Assembly: GCA_018262985.1 (NCBI GenBank)
Contig: JADFDI010000004.1
Span: forward strand, 186,001 to 250,000
Length of the DNA: 64,000 nucleotides
Direction of reading: 5' to 3'
Origin: Spirochaetota bacterium
Lineage (GTDB): Bacteria > Spirochaetota > Spirochaetia > Treponematales > UBA12059
This document shows, in pieces, positions 7,190-16,082 of the stretch (its first letter is position 1; every line of letters starts with the position of its first letter). A program made the translations under genes and the position numbers. The notes under the pieces were generated by a model that did not search any database, was not told the origin of the DNA, and was given only the letters and a program-made list of their open reading frames with translations.

Positions 7190-8097
7190 GGGAACTCCCT
7201 CCCGCCAGCGAGCCGGAGCTCCATCTCGCGCTGCTCGACGCCGGCGCCGATGCCGAACGAGGACAACAGGCCGAGCGTGGCCCGGTCATCAGACTGGACA
7301 TTGATGTAGCGGACGGTCCCGCCCGTACGCGACGCCAGCGCCGCGACCAAGGCGCGCCCGACGCCGCGCCGACGCCGGTCGGGCCGCACCGCGAGCTGGG
7401 CGACGCTCCCCTTCCGCGTGGCGACGAGATAGCCGACGGGCTCGCCCGGCGTGGCTCCGCGCCCGCCGTTCCCGTCCTCGAACGCCACGAGCGTGGTCAT
7501 AGGCTCGGGGTTCCGCGCCAGCGACTCGTCCGAATTCTGCCACGAAGGTTCCCAGTCCCGCCAGGAGGCGAAAGCCGCGACGTCCCGGGCCGCCCGCTCG
7601 AGGACGCGGACGCCGGCGCGGGCTTCCGCCTCGAGTCCGGGCTGCTCCGGGCCGACGACGGTCCCCTCGGGGCACGCGAAGCGACGAGTCTCGCGGAAGC
7701 CCGCCTTGAGGTAGGCGCGGTGCGCCTTCTCGTTGCCCACGAGCACTTCGAGGAGCCACGACCCGAACCCGAGCTTGCCCAAGGTTTCGATCGAGGCCGA
7801 GGCCATGGCCGCGGTGAGGCCGCGGCCTCGCCAGGCCGGCAGGACGCCGGTGCCGGCGTCGTAGGCGCAGGGAGCGCCGCGCCAGGTCCCCGTCCCGTTG
7901 AAGACGAAGCCCGCCAGCTTGCCGCCTTCGTAGGCCCCGACGCTCGCGGCGTACGAGACGCCGCGCCGCCGGTGCATGGTCCGGAAATCGTCGAAGGTCG
8001 CCGTCACCGGAACCGCGTAGTCGGAAAAGGCTTCCATGAACGCGGCGTAGAGTTCCTCCGGACCTTCGGCGTCCAGTGGACGGAACGAAAATCCCAC
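7186..8097 (-). CDS. Tandem-GNAT acetyltransferase
   Basis: A 303-residue protein with two GNAT domains. The N-terminal one has GTGVLPAWRGRGLTAAM (acetyl-CoA loop) and VLVGNEKAHRAYLKAGF; the C-terminal one has GYLVATRKGSVAQLAVRPD and RRGVGRALVAAL. It transfers an acetyl group from acetyl-CoA to an unknown amine. It lies four bases downstream of the PspB-like gene and overlaps the next gene by ATGA. Confidence 0.82.
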   Translation of the reverse strand: MGFSFRPLDAEGPEELYAAFMEAFSDYAVPVTATFDDFRTMHRRRGVSYAASVGAYEGGKLAGFVFNGTGTWRGAPCAYDAGTGVLPAWRGRGLTAAMASASIETLGKLGFGSWLLEVLVGNEKAHRAYLKAGFRETRRFACPEGTVVGPEQPGLEAEARAGVRVLERAARDVAAFASWRDWEPSWQNSDESLARNPEPMTTLVAFEDGNGGRGATPGEPVGYLVATRKGSVAQLAVRPDRRRRGVGRALVAALASRTGGTVRYINVQSDDRATLGLLSSFGIGAGVEQREMELRLAGGREFP

Positions 8098-8101
8098 GTC
8101 C

Positions 8102-8347
8102 CTACCTGCCCTCCAGCAGCTTGTTCGCGAAGGCGACGTCGCGGCGAAGGGTCTCGATCTGCAGCGTCTTCTCGGCGCTCTCGTGCTCGAGGAGGGAGAG
8201 CCGGCCTTCCAGCTCCTTGACCTTGCGCTCGAGCTCGGGCGCGTTGCCGCGGGGCCGCTTCGAGGTGAGGATCCCCATGATCGGGATCGAGATGCCCGCC
8301 ATCGTGATGGCGAAGATCATCCAGACGATAAGCCTTCCGAGTTCCAT
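8102..8347 (-). CDS. Small PspB-like membrane/coiled-coil protein
   Basis: An 81-residue protein: a hydrophobic helix (about residues 6-27), a basic KRPRG stop-transfer stretch, then a charged heptad-like coiled coil (about 36-80). This is the layout of phage-shock protein B, which sits in the inner membrane and recruits PspA-type regulators, but the sequence is too short and variable for certainty. ATG 8345-8347 is preceded by GGAAA. It lies between purD and the acetyltransferase in one gene string. Confidence 0.6.
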   Translation of the reverse strand: MELGRLIVWMIFAITMAGISIPIMGILTSKRPRGNAPELERKVKELEGRLSLLEHESAEKTLQIETLRRDVAFANKLLEGR

Positions 8348-8370
8348 GTCCGTTTCCTTTTCCGGCCGCC

Positions 8371-9627
8371 TTACGCGCCGATGTCCCGCCTGAAGCGCGC
8401 CCCGTCGAAGTCGACGGCCGCCGCCAGCGCGAGTCCGTTCTCGCGGGCGCGCGCGGAATCCGCGCCGAGCCCGACCGCGGCGAAGCAACGCCCGCCGCCG
8501 GTATGCAAAATACCATCGGCGTCGCGCGTCGTCGAGGCGTGGAAGAGCAGTCCTGGGGAATTTTGCGTTTCCGGCAGCGAGCGGACGGCGAGGTCCTTCG
8601 GGTAAGGACCGGGGTAGCCCGGCGCGGCCACGACGAAACCGCAAGCGTACCGATCGGGTCGCGCTTCGAAGGCGCGGACGAGGGCCGGTTCGAGCCGGCC
8701 CTCCGCCGCGCCCCGGAGCAGTTCGCCGAAGCCGTCCGGCAGGATCGGAAGGAGCGACTGGGTCTCGGGGTCGCCGAAGCGGACGTTGTACTCGAGCAGC
8801 TTCGGGCCCGAAGCCGTCACCATGACGCCGAAGAAGACGACGCCGCGATACGCGAGGCCTTCCTTCGCCATGGCCGAGAACGTGGGCTCGACGAGCTCCG
8901 CGCGGACCCGGGCCATCAGGGCGGCGTCCGCCCGGAACTCCGGCGCCACGGCGCCCATGCCGCCGGTGTTCGGGCCGGAGTCTCCCTCGAAGGCCTTCTT
9001 GTGGTCGCGCGCCGCGGGCAGGATGGCGAAGTCCGAGCCGTCCGAGACGCCGAAGACCGAGAGCTCGAAGCCTTCGAGAAACTCCTCGGCCAGGAGCTCG
9101 TCGGCGGCGAGCACCGAGCGGCCGAAGGCGAGAAGCTCGGCGGGATCGTCCGACTCGAGGACGCCCTTCCCCGCCGCGAGACCGCTCTTCTTGAGGACGA
9201 GGCGCCCCGGGTTCGCGGCCACGAAGCGCTCGAGCTCCGTCCCCGCGCCGGGACCGGAAAAGCGCGCGGTGCGAGCGCAGGGTATGCCGTGCCGCTCCAT
9301 GAAGCCGCGGGCGAACGCCTTGCTGGATTCGAGTCGCGCGGGCGAGGCGCCCGGGCCGAAGCAGGGGACGCCCGCGGCGCGCAGGGCATCCGCCACGCCC
9401 GCTACGAGCGGCGCCTCGGGCCCGACCGCGACGAGCTCCGTCCCCGTCTCGCGCGCGGCCGCGACGACGGCGGCCGGATCGTCGGGATCGAGGGGTAGGT
9501 TCCGCGCGCGCGGAAGGACCGCCGTGCCCGCGTTGCCGGGCGCGCAGAAAACCGCGTGGTCCTCGCGCGCGAGCTTCCAGGCCAAGGCGTGCTCGCGTCC
9601 GCCGGAGCCGAGCACCATGACCCTCAC
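8371..9627 (-). CDS. purD: Phosphoribosylamine--glycine ligase (GAR synthetase)
   Basis: A 418-residue ATP-grasp enzyme making glycinamide ribonucleotide, step 2 of purine synthesis. Seen: MRVMVLGSGGREHALAW at the N-terminus, APGNAGT, VVAVGPEAPL-type loop, SSKAFARGFMERHGIP, KKSGLAAGKGV (ATP lid), DHKKAFEGDSGPNTGGMGA and the metal site EYNVRFGDPETQ. All are canonical. Its ATG overlaps the purN stop (ATGA). Confidence 0.97.
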   Translation of the reverse strand: MRVMVLGSGGREHALAWKLAREDHAVFCAPGNAGTAVLPRARNLPLDPDDPAAVVAAARETGTELVAVGPEAPLVAGVADALRAAGVPCFGPGASPARLESSKAFARGFMERHGIPCARTARFSGPGAGTELERFVAANPGRLVLKKSGLAAGKGVLESDDPAELLAFGRSVLAADELLAEEFLEGFELSVFGVSDGSDFAILPAARDHKKAFEGDSGPNTGGMGAVAPEFRADAALMARVRAELVEPTFSAMAKEGLAYRGVVFFGVMVTASGPKLLEYNVRFGDPETQSLLPILPDGFGELLRGAAEGRLEPALVRAFEARPDRYACGFVVAAPGYPGPYPKDLAVRSLPETQNSPGLLFHASTTRDADGILHTGGGRCFAAVGLGADSARARENGLALAAAVDFDGARFRRDIGA

Positions 9628-10280
9628 CGCGCGCCCCCTTCGGCGCCCGCGCCGCGCCGGGCCGGGCTTCGTGAAGCCTGCCCGACGGGCTCGCCGTTTC
9701 GTGCGCCATCCCGCGCGGCCTCGATCCGGTCGAGCAAGTCGAGGACGACGCGCGGGTAAAGCCCGTGCTCGAGCTCGTGGACGCGCGCCTCGACGGCCTC
9801 GGGCGTCGCGCCGCTCCAGCGCGCGAATTTCCGCTGCGCGATGACCGGCCCCGTGTCCGTCCCTGAGTCCACGTAGTGGACCGTCACGCCGAACTCCTCC
9901 GCGCCCGCTTCGAAGGAGCGGCGGACCGAGTCGACGCCGGGCCAGGCGGGCAACACCGACGGATGCACGTTGACGAGCCGCCCCGCCCGGCGTTCCACGA
10001 ACCCGGGCGATAACAGGCGCATGAATCCCGCGAGCGCGACGAGCTCCGTCCCCGCGGCGTCGAGCGCCGCGTCGATTTCGGCCTCGGCCTCCCCGCGCGC
10101 CCGGCCCGCGTACGGCACGTAGCGCGCCTGAATGCCGAGCCTCGCCGCCCGCTCGCGCGCGTACGCGTCCTTCCGGTCGTGGACGAGGAGGACGAGGCGG
10201 TGCGCGCTCCCCTCGAGCGCTCGCGCTAGCGCCTCGAAGTTCGAGCCATTCCCCGAGGCCAGCACCGCAAGTTTTGCCAT
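9624..10280 (-). CDS. purN: Phosphoribosylglycinamide formyltransferase
   Basis: A 218-residue enzyme that transfers a formyl group from 10-formyl-tetrahydrofolate to GAR, step 3 of purine synthesis. Seen: LAVLASGNGSNFEAL, LAGFMRLLS, VNVHPSVLPAWPG (catalytic Asn and His) and TVHYVDSGTDTGPVIAQ (catalytic Asp). It has an extra Arg/Ala/Gly-rich tail of about 25 residues. ATG 10278-10280 begins the canonical first strand. It lies between purM and purD. Confidence 0.95.
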   Translation of the reverse strand: MAKLAVLASGNGSNFEALARALEGSAHRLVLLVHDRKDAYARERAARLGIQARYVPYAGRARGEAEAEIDAALDAAGTELVALAGFMRLLSPGFVERRAGRLVNVHPSVLPAWPGVDSVRRSFEAGAEEFGVTVHYVDSGTDTGPVIAQRKFARWSGATPEAVEARVHELEHGLYPRVVLDLLDRIEAARDGARNGEPVGQASRSPARRGAGAEGGAR

Positions 10281-10300
10281 GCCCGTGGTTCCCCGTCCGC

Positions 10301-11263
10301 TCAGCGCCGGACCAGGCTGCCCATGCGGAAGCACGCGATGCCGCGCGATCGGGCGAAATCCAGCACCTCGTCGGCGGCCTCGCGCGGCACCACGAAGGCG
10401 ATGCCGACGCCGAGGTTGAAGACGCGGCGCATCTCCTCCTCGCCGACCTTGCCGCCTTCGGCGATCTTCCGGAAGATGCCGGGCCGCGGCCAATCCCAGG
10501 AAAAGTCGCCGCGCAGCGACGCCGGGATGACGCGGTCGAAATTCCCTTCGAGTCCCGAGCCGGTGACGTGGGCCGCGGCGAGCAGCTTCCCCGTCGTCGT
10601 GAGCTCCATGAGTTCGCGGACGTAGATGCGCGTGGGCGTGAGCAGTTCCTCCCAGGTCGCGAGGTCGTCGGGGTCGACGCACTTGCGCGCCAGCGAGTAG
10701 CCGTTGGAGTGAACGCCGGACGAGGGCAGGCCGAGGACGGCGTCGCCTTCGCGGATGCGGTCCAGCTTCGGCAGCAGGTCAGACTTCTCCACGAGCCCGA
10801 GGCAGAAGCCTGCGAGGTCGATGTCGTCGGCTCCGTAGACGTCCGGCATTTCCGCGGTCTCGCCGCCGGTGAGGACGCAATCCGCCTGTTCGCAGCCGGC
10901 CACCACGCCCTTGATGACGTCGCGGAGCACGCCCTCGCGGATCTTCCCCGTCGCGATGTAGTCGAGGAAGGAAAGGGGCTTGCACCCGCACACGGCCAGG
11001 TCGTTGACGTTCATCGCGACGAGGTCGATGCCGATGCTGTCCCAGCGCCCGAGCTTCTTCGCGACGAGCAGCTTGGTGCCCACCCCGTCGGTGGTCGAGA
11101 GCAGGATCGGTTCCTTCCATTTGGATGCGTCGATCGGGAGCCCGCCCGCGAAGCCGCCCAGGCCCTTCGACACGGCCCTCGAGGGCAGGCCCTTGATGAA
11201 GTCGGCGAACTCGTCGCCCTTCCGCATGTCCACGCCGGCCTTCTCGTAGCTGTCGATCGCCAT
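10301..11263 (-). CDS. purM: Phosphoribosylformylglycinamidine cyclo-ligase (AIR synthetase)
   Basis: A 320-residue enzyme forming the imidazole ring of AIR, step 5 of purine synthesis. Seen: STTDGVGTKLLVAKKLGRWD, DLVAMNVNDLAVCGCKPL, the signature GGETAEMPDVY, LGLPSSGVHSNGYSLAR and HVTGSGLEGNF. Length and motifs are normal. It follows purF after 79 bases without a convincing terminator. Confidence 0.96.
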   Translation of the reverse strand: MAIDSYEKAGVDMRKGDEFADFIKGLPSRAVSKGLGGFAGGLPIDASKWKEPILLSTTDGVGTKLLVAKKLGRWDSIGIDLVAMNVNDLAVCGCKPLSFLDYIATGKIREGVLRDVIKGVVAGCEQADCVLTGGETAEMPDVYGADDIDLAGFCLGLVEKSDLLPKLDRIREGDAVLGLPSSGVHSNGYSLARKCVDPDDLATWEELLTPTRIYVRELMELTTTGKLLAAAHVTGSGLEGNFDRVIPASLRGDFSWDWPRPGIFRKIAEGGKVGEEEMRRVFNLGVGIAFVVPREAADEVLDFARSRGIACFRMGSLVRR

Positions 11264-11342
11264 CGTCCCTCCCGCCTGTCCGGCGGGAACGGAACGGGAT
11301 GCCGGGGAGCGCCGCCGCGCCGCTCTCCCGCCCGCGTCGCGC

Positions 11343-12794
11343 CTAGGTCCGGCCGGTCGCCGCCGCGTCGAGGACGCCGCACTTCCCGGTCGCGCCGCCC
11401 CGCACGGGGCAGGGGTGCCGGCCGTCGAAGCAGGCCTTGCACCACCCTTCGGTCCCGAGCGCCTCGCCGAGGCGCTCGATGTCCAGGAAGCGGCAGGAAT
11501 CCGCCCCCACGAAGTCCGCGATGCCCTCGGAGTCGAGCCGGTTGGACACGAGCTCCTCGCGGGTCGGGATGTCGATGCCGTAGTAGCAGGGCCATTTGAG
11601 CTCGGGGCTCGCGAGGCGGAGGTGCACTTCCTTCGCGCCGGCTTCCTTGAGCAGGCGCACGATGGCCTTGCTCGTGGTGCCGCGCACCAGGCTGTCGTCG
11701 ATCATGACGACGCGCTTGCCTTCGAGCACCTCGCGCACGGGGTGCAGCTTCATGCGGACCGCGAGCTCGCGGTCGGCCTTGGTCGGCATGATGAAGGAGC
11801 GGCCCGCGTAGTGGTTTCGCGTCAGCCCGAATTCGAAGGGAAGACCGCGGCGGGCGGCGTAGCCCATCGCGGTCAGGGTTCCCGAGTCGGGAACGGGCAC
11901 CACCACGTCGGCTTCGACGGTATCGTCCTCGGCGAGCGCGGCGCCGAGGAGCCGGCGCGCCTCGTGCACCGAGCGGCCGAACACGCGGCTGTCGGGCCGC
12001 GCGAAGTAGATGAGCTCGAAGACGCAGCGGGAGAGGGCGCTTTCCGGCTCGAACAGCCGCGTCGAGCGCATGCCGTTCCCGTCGATGACGACGCATTCGC
12101 CCGGCTCGACCTCGCGCTCGAACTCGACGCCGAAGGGATGCAGGGCGCAGGTCTCGCTCGCGACGTACCAGACTCCGTCCTTGCGCGCCACGTGGAGGGG
12201 ACGGAAGCCGCGCGGATCGCGGATGGCGAGCAGCTTGTCGTCCCAGAGCAGGGCCAGGCTGTAGGCTCCCTCGAGGGGCCTGAGCGCGTCGCGGAGCACG
12301 TCCTCCATGCCGACCGCCTTCGAGCGGCTGATGCGGTGGAGGATGAGCTCGGAGTCGGCCGCGGTCTGGAAGATGGCGCCTTCCGCGGACAGGGCGGCGC
12401 GGATTTCGGCGGCGTTCGAGATATTGCCGTTGTGCGCCAGCGCGATGCGCCCCTTGGTGCATTCCACCGCCAGGGGCTGGGCGTTGCGGAGCCCCGAGCC
12501 GCCCTCGGTGGAGTAGCGCACGTGCCCGACGCCGGCGGCGGAGGGGGCGCCCGAAAGCCAGCGTTCGCGCGCCTCGGCCACCATGCCCTCGCGCCGGTCG
12601 GCCAGGTGGCGGCCGTCCGGCAATAACGTGGCGATGCCTGCGCTCTCCTGCCCGCGGTGCTGCAGGGCGAAGAGCATGTAGAAGAGGCGCTGGCTGAGAT
12701 CGACGGGGGAGGGCGCGCGCGCGCCGGCGACTCCGCAATAATGGCCGAGGGCGTCTCCGGAGCCGGGACGCTCGGCGGGAACTCGGGCGCGCAC
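11343..12794 (-). CDS. purF: Amidophosphoribosyltransferase
   Basis: The first committed purine enzyme, which uses glutamine and PRPP. The catalytic N-terminal Cys is in HYCGVAG, about 20 residues in, so a short propeptide is removed to expose it. The glutaminase domain has ALQHRGQESAGI and AHNGNISN; the transferase domain has the PRPP loop VVMIDDSLVRGTT. The C-terminus is Cys-rich (CKACFDGRHPCP, KCGV) and may bind an iron-sulfur cluster as in Bacillus PurF. The start is uncertain: GTG 12794 sits five bases after a TAGAAA box paired with TTGACG; GTG 12809 is the in-frame alternative. Confidence 0.93.
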   Translation of the reverse strand: MRARVPAERPGSGDALGHYCGVAGARAPSPVDLSQRLFYMLFALQHRGQESAGIATLLPDGRHLADRREGMVAEARERWLSGAPSAAGVGHVRYSTEGGSGLRNAQPLAVECTKGRIALAHNGNISNAAEIRAALSAEGAIFQTAADSELILHRISRSKAVGMEDVLRDALRPLEGAYSLALLWDDKLLAIRDPRGFRPLHVARKDGVWYVASETCALHPFGVEFEREVEPGECVVIDGNGMRSTRLFEPESALSRCVFELIYFARPDSRVFGRSVHEARRLLGAALAEDDTVEADVVVPVPDSGTLTAMGYAARRGLPFEFGLTRNHYAGRSFIMPTKADRELAVRMKLHPVREVLEGKRVVMIDDSLVRGTTSKAIVRLLKEAGAKEVHLRLASPELKWPCYYGIDIPTREELVSNRLDSEGIADFVGADSCRFLDIERLGEALGTEGWCKACFDGRHPCPVRGGATGKCGVLDAAATGRT

Positions 12795-12859
12795 GGCCGT
12801 TTCTAGCACGGGCCCCGAAAGGGCGTCAAGCTCGGCCCTCCGCGGAACCCGGCGAGGGA

Positions 12860-14476
12860 TTAGGACGTGATGGGGAGATCGACGTCCAGGTCCGGTCCGG
12901 GCTCGGGAACGGAGGCGGGCGCCTTCACGTAGGTGTAGTTCCGCATGATCTTCACCAGGACGTCGATGCTGCGCTTGGCGCCCTGGAGCTGGGCCATCAC
13001 GTCGCGGTTCCGCGGCCCGGCCAGGGTGCGGATGTTGGTCACGAGGTCGGGGCTCGAGCGGCGATAGTCGGCGATGAGCTCGCCGAGCGATTCCCCGAGC
13101 ATCTGGAAGAGGCCCGTCTCGTCCTCGCAAATTTCCCGCGCCTTCTGGTTGATGGCGTCCACGAGCCTCTGCAGGAAGCTAGAGATGTCCTTGCCGCGAC
13201 GGAGCTCCTCGATGTAGCGGCGCAGCGCGGTGATCGATATCCGACCCGTTCCCCGGAGCCCGTCCTCGAACTCGGCGATACGGCCCGCGGAGCGCTCGCA
13301 CTGATAGAGGATGTTGGCCAGGTTGGTCTGGTAGTTCTTGTTGTCGAAGTAACCCTCGACCAGGACGCGCTTGATCGGCTCCATCATCCGCGGCTCGAAG
13401 ATTCCGGACACGAAGGTCTTGAGGATGCGGAGCGGCTTGATGTGGGTGAACGAGTGGGGACTCTCCTTGCGGAGGTAGGCGTCGTTCTCCTCGTCGTAGC
13501 CGTCCACCGGAAAGATCTCGATGCCGCGCAGCAGTTCCTCGATGTCGGTGCCGATCGCGTTCTCGTGCTGCTCGCGCACCAGGCGGTCGCGGTCCTTCTC
13601 GAACTGGGCCGCCAGGCGGCGCCGGTAGTCGCCGATCCAGTCGCGGCGCTCCCGCGCGATCTTGGGTTCGAAGGACGGATCCCGCTTGAGGGCCCGCAGC
13701 AGGAGCAGCAGCGTTTCCGTCGAGAAGCGTCCCGACAGGGCCTTGTTCGCCGCCGCCGCGATCTTGTCGAGCTTCTGGCGGCGGCTGGAGTCGCTGCCCG
13801 GCGCCTGGCGCTCCACGATGCGGAGCATGTCGCGGACGAGGACTTCGGTGAAGGCGAAGCCGTACAGGACGAAGTGCACGTCGAGCAGCTCGGGAAGGAT
13901 GGTCTCGCCTTCGACCGGACCGAAATCGGGTCTCCAGCCGGGCGCGTCCAGGTTGGCTCCCGGGTCGAAAAGCCCGAGCAGCCGTTCCCAGTCGTGCCTG
14001 CAGACTTCGGTGAAGCGGTCCACCTCCGATAGCTCCGCGTCGAGGTTCCTGAGCGAAAGGGCCTCGAGCTGGCGGAGGAAGCCCTGGAATTCCCTGCCGA
14101 GCGCCTCGAATTCCTCCGAGGGGCGAACGGCGTTCTCGATGCGCTCCTTCATGCCGTCATACGAAAAGAAGCGCTTGCGCTCCTGCTCCGATTCCGGCAG
14201 CTCCGCGTCGATGAGGAGCTCGAAAAAGCGTTGCGACACGCGTATGTCGGTGCTCGCTATCGACCTGCGCGCCACGTCCACGAGCGGCTTGATGGAGGAT
14301 GCGAACGCCAGCGCGCCCTGCGCGAGGCCGGGGAGCACGACGTTGCCCTTCGGCCGGTAGACCGGAGGCCGGATCTGCGCGAGCTCGCGGTGTATCCGCC
14401 GGAGCTCCGCCCTCTTGAGCGAGTCGGCTCCGCCGAGCCCGAACAGGTTCCTGAAGAATTCCAACACGTTTTGCAT
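12860..14476 (-). CDS. DUF5312-type protein, probably spirochaete-specific
   Basis: A 538-residue, mostly helical, charged soluble protein with no signal peptide. It opens MQNVLEFFRNLFGLGGADS and ends in an acidic tail. I recognise this layout from DUF5312 proteins of spirochaetes; no function is known. ATG 14476 is preferred to ATG 14485 because the latter directly abuts the TATAGT box (14486-14491) and would lie upstream of the expected transcription start. It is transcribed towards purF but separated from it by 65 bases. Confidence 0.6.
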   Translation of the reverse strand: MQNVLEFFRNLFGLGGADSLKRAELRRIHRELAQIRPPVYRPKGNVVLPGLAQGALAFASSIKPLVDVARRSIASTDIRVSQRFFELLIDAELPESEQERKRFFSYDGMKERIENAVRPSEEFEALGREFQGFLRQLEALSLRNLDAELSEVDRFTEVCRHDWERLLGLFDPGANLDAPGWRPDFGPVEGETILPELLDVHFVLYGFAFTEVLVRDMLRIVERQAPGSDSSRRQKLDKIAAAANKALSGRFSTETLLLLLRALKRDPSFEPKIARERRDWIGDYRRRLAAQFEKDRDRLVREQHENAIGTDIEELLRGIEIFPVDGYDEENDAYLRKESPHSFTHIKPLRILKTFVSGIFEPRMMEPIKRVLVEGYFDNKNYQTNLANILYQCERSAGRIAEFEDGLRGTGRISITALRRYIEELRRGKDISSFLQRLVDAINQKAREICEDETGLFQMLGESLGELIADYRRSSPDLVTNIRTLAGPRNRDVMAQLQGAKRSIDVLVKIMRNYTYVKAPASVPEPGPDLDVDLPITS

Positions 14477-14547
14477 GAAGAGCATACTATAGATTATTAT
14501 CCGATCGATCCGCTACGGGCAAGGCGGGAACCCGCCGCCGGAAAGCC

Positions 14548-15060
14548 TCAGCCCGGCTCCCGTCGGCCGTGCTCCGGCTGCCGCTCGGGGGCCTCGAGCC
14601 ACCAGAGGCCGTCGGCTCTGGCCGGGTCGACCGCGACGGTTCCCTCGCCGGCCTCGACCCGTTCCACCAGGTCGGATGCAGCCGCCCGGAGCGGCGCCTT
14701 GAGGCGCAACGCGAGCGCGATGGCGTCCGAAGGCCGGAGCTCCCGCCGCCATCGTCCGAGTCCCTTCCGGTAGGACAGAGAGGCCTTGAGCGCGCCGCCT
14801 TCGTCCGTCGAAAGCTCGGCGGACTCGACGCGGAAGCCGTGCGAGCGGAGGAAATCCGCGAGCAGGTCGTGGGTCAGGGGCCGGGGAGGCTTGACGCCCT
14901 CGAGCTCGAGGATGATGGCGCCCGCCTCGAAGGGTCCGACCGGGACCGGCAAGGTGAAGCGGCGCTCGCGATCCTCAAGGATCACGACTGGATCCGCGTC
15001 CGCCGGATCGAGCGCGACGCCGCGGACATCGAGTCCGATTTTCCGGTTCTTGCGCGTCAT
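14548..15060 (-). CDS. Bifunctional nuclease-domain (DUF151) protein
   Basis: A 170-residue protein. DVRGVALDPADADPVVILED, TLPVPVGPFEAGAI and PPRPLTHDLLADFLRSHGF match the BFN/DUF151 family, followed by LRPSDAIALALRLKAPL, its most conserved stretch. Plant and archaeal members have DNase/RNase activity; bacterial roles are unclear. TATCTT ends seven bases before the ATG and no Shine-Dalgarno sequence is present, so a leaderless mRNA is likely. Confidence 0.85.
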   Translation of the reverse strand: MTRKNRKIGLDVRGVALDPADADPVVILEDRERRFTLPVPVGPFEAGAIILELEGVKPPRPLTHDLLADFLRSHGFRVESAELSTDEGGALKASLSYRKGLGRWRRELRPSDAIALALRLKAPLRAAASDLVERVEAGEGTVAVDPARADGLWWLEAPERQPEHGRREPG

Positions 15061-15121
15061 GCCGGCTAAGATAGCGCGCGGGCGGACGGAATTCGCGCCC
15101 GCCCGCCTCCGGCCCCGGTAT

Positions 15122-15150
15122 TTGACACCCCTTCGGCCGGGCACTATCCT
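15122..15150 (+). promoter_or_regulatory. Sigma-70-type promoter of cheR-cheB
   Basis: TTGACA (15122-15127), 17 bases, TATCCT (15145-15150). The predicted leader of almost 100 bases before the cheR ATG holds short inverted repeats but no riboswitch I can name. It is divergent from the nuclease-domain gene. Confidence 0.7.
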
Positions 15151-15253
15151 TTTTCCCGCGCCCTCGAGCCCTGATGGTAGCTCGGGCGGGGATGGAATGC
15201 CGTTCCCGACGGACGATCGCGCGGCTTGCATCCGCGGAAGGGAAGGTGCCAGC

Positions 15254-16069
15254 ATGGCTGATATCCTGGCCGACGCCGATTTCGAGCTCTACCGCAAGCT
15301 GATCTACGACGAAAGCGGCATCCACTTCTCCGCGACCAACCGCTCCATCCTCGAGAGCCGCCTTCGCGAACGGCTCAGGGACAAGAAGCTCGACAACCTG
15401 CGCGAGTATTACGAGCTCCTCCTCAAGGACAAGGAGGAGCTCAAGGTCCTCCTGGATTCGGTCACGACCAACCTGACCCGCTTCTTCCGCAACCAGGCCC
15501 ACTTCGACGCCCTCGAGCGCTACGTGATACCGGAGCTGGCGAAGCTCCGCGGCCCGTCGGCCGATCGCAAGCTTCGCTTCTGGAGCGCCGGCTGTTCGAC
15601 GGGGGAGGAGCCCTACACGGTCGCCATGCTGTTCGCGGAAACCCTGCCGGCCGGCTGGACTCCCGAGATCGTCGCCTCCGACATCAGCCTGAAATCGCTG
15701 ATGGTGGCCAAGGAAGGCTTCTACGCGGACTCGCGCATCCAGGGCGTCCCCGACGAGTACCTCGCCAGGCACTTCGAGAAGGTGCCCGGCGGTTACCAGA
15801 TCAAGGACCAGGTCAAGCGCACGGTCCGCTTCGACTACCACAACCTCAAGAACGACTCCGGATTGCGGAACGTGGACGTCGTCATGTGCCGCAACGTCCT
15901 CATCTATTTCGACGAGGCCGCCCAGAAGGCCACCATCGAACGCTTCTGGGACGCCATGGCCCCGAAAAGCTTCCTCTTCATCGGGCATTCGGAGTCGCTG
16001 TTCGGCATGAACACGCGCTTCGAATTCGTGAAGACCGAGTGGGCCTGCTTCTACCGCAAGAACGCCTGA
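15254..16069 (+). CDS. cheR: Chemotaxis protein methyltransferase
   Basis: A 271-residue enzyme that methylates glutamates on chemoreceptors using S-adenosylmethionine. The N-terminal helical domain leads to TTNLTRFFRNQAHFDAL, then the SAM site FWSAGCSTGEEPYTVAMLF, ASDIS, and MCRNVLIYFD; it ends with the usual GHSESL and CFYRK. There is no C-terminal NWETF-tether or TPR. GGAAGG precedes the ATG. cheB follows 13 bases later, so adaptation enzymes are co-transcribed. Confidence 0.95.
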   Translation: MADILADADFELYRKLIYDESGIHFSATNRSILESRLRERLRDKKLDNLREYYELLLKDKEELKVLLDSVTTNLTRFFRNQAHFDALERYVIPELAKLRGPSADRKLRFWSAGCSTGEEPYTVAMLFAETLPAGWTPEIVASDISLKSLMVAKEGFYADSRIQGVPDEYLARHFEKVPGGYQIKDQVKRTVRFDYHNLKNDSGLRNVDVVMCRNVLIYFDEAAQKATIERFWDAMAPKSFLFIGHSESLFGMNTRFEFVKTEWACFYRKNA

Positions 16070-16082
16070 TCCGGAGGATCCC

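Noticed and set aside
15151-15253. c-di-GMP or TPP riboswitch in the cheR leader
   Set aside because: A few words (CTGATGGTAGCTCGGG) looked suggestive, but the conserved cores of these classes are missing.
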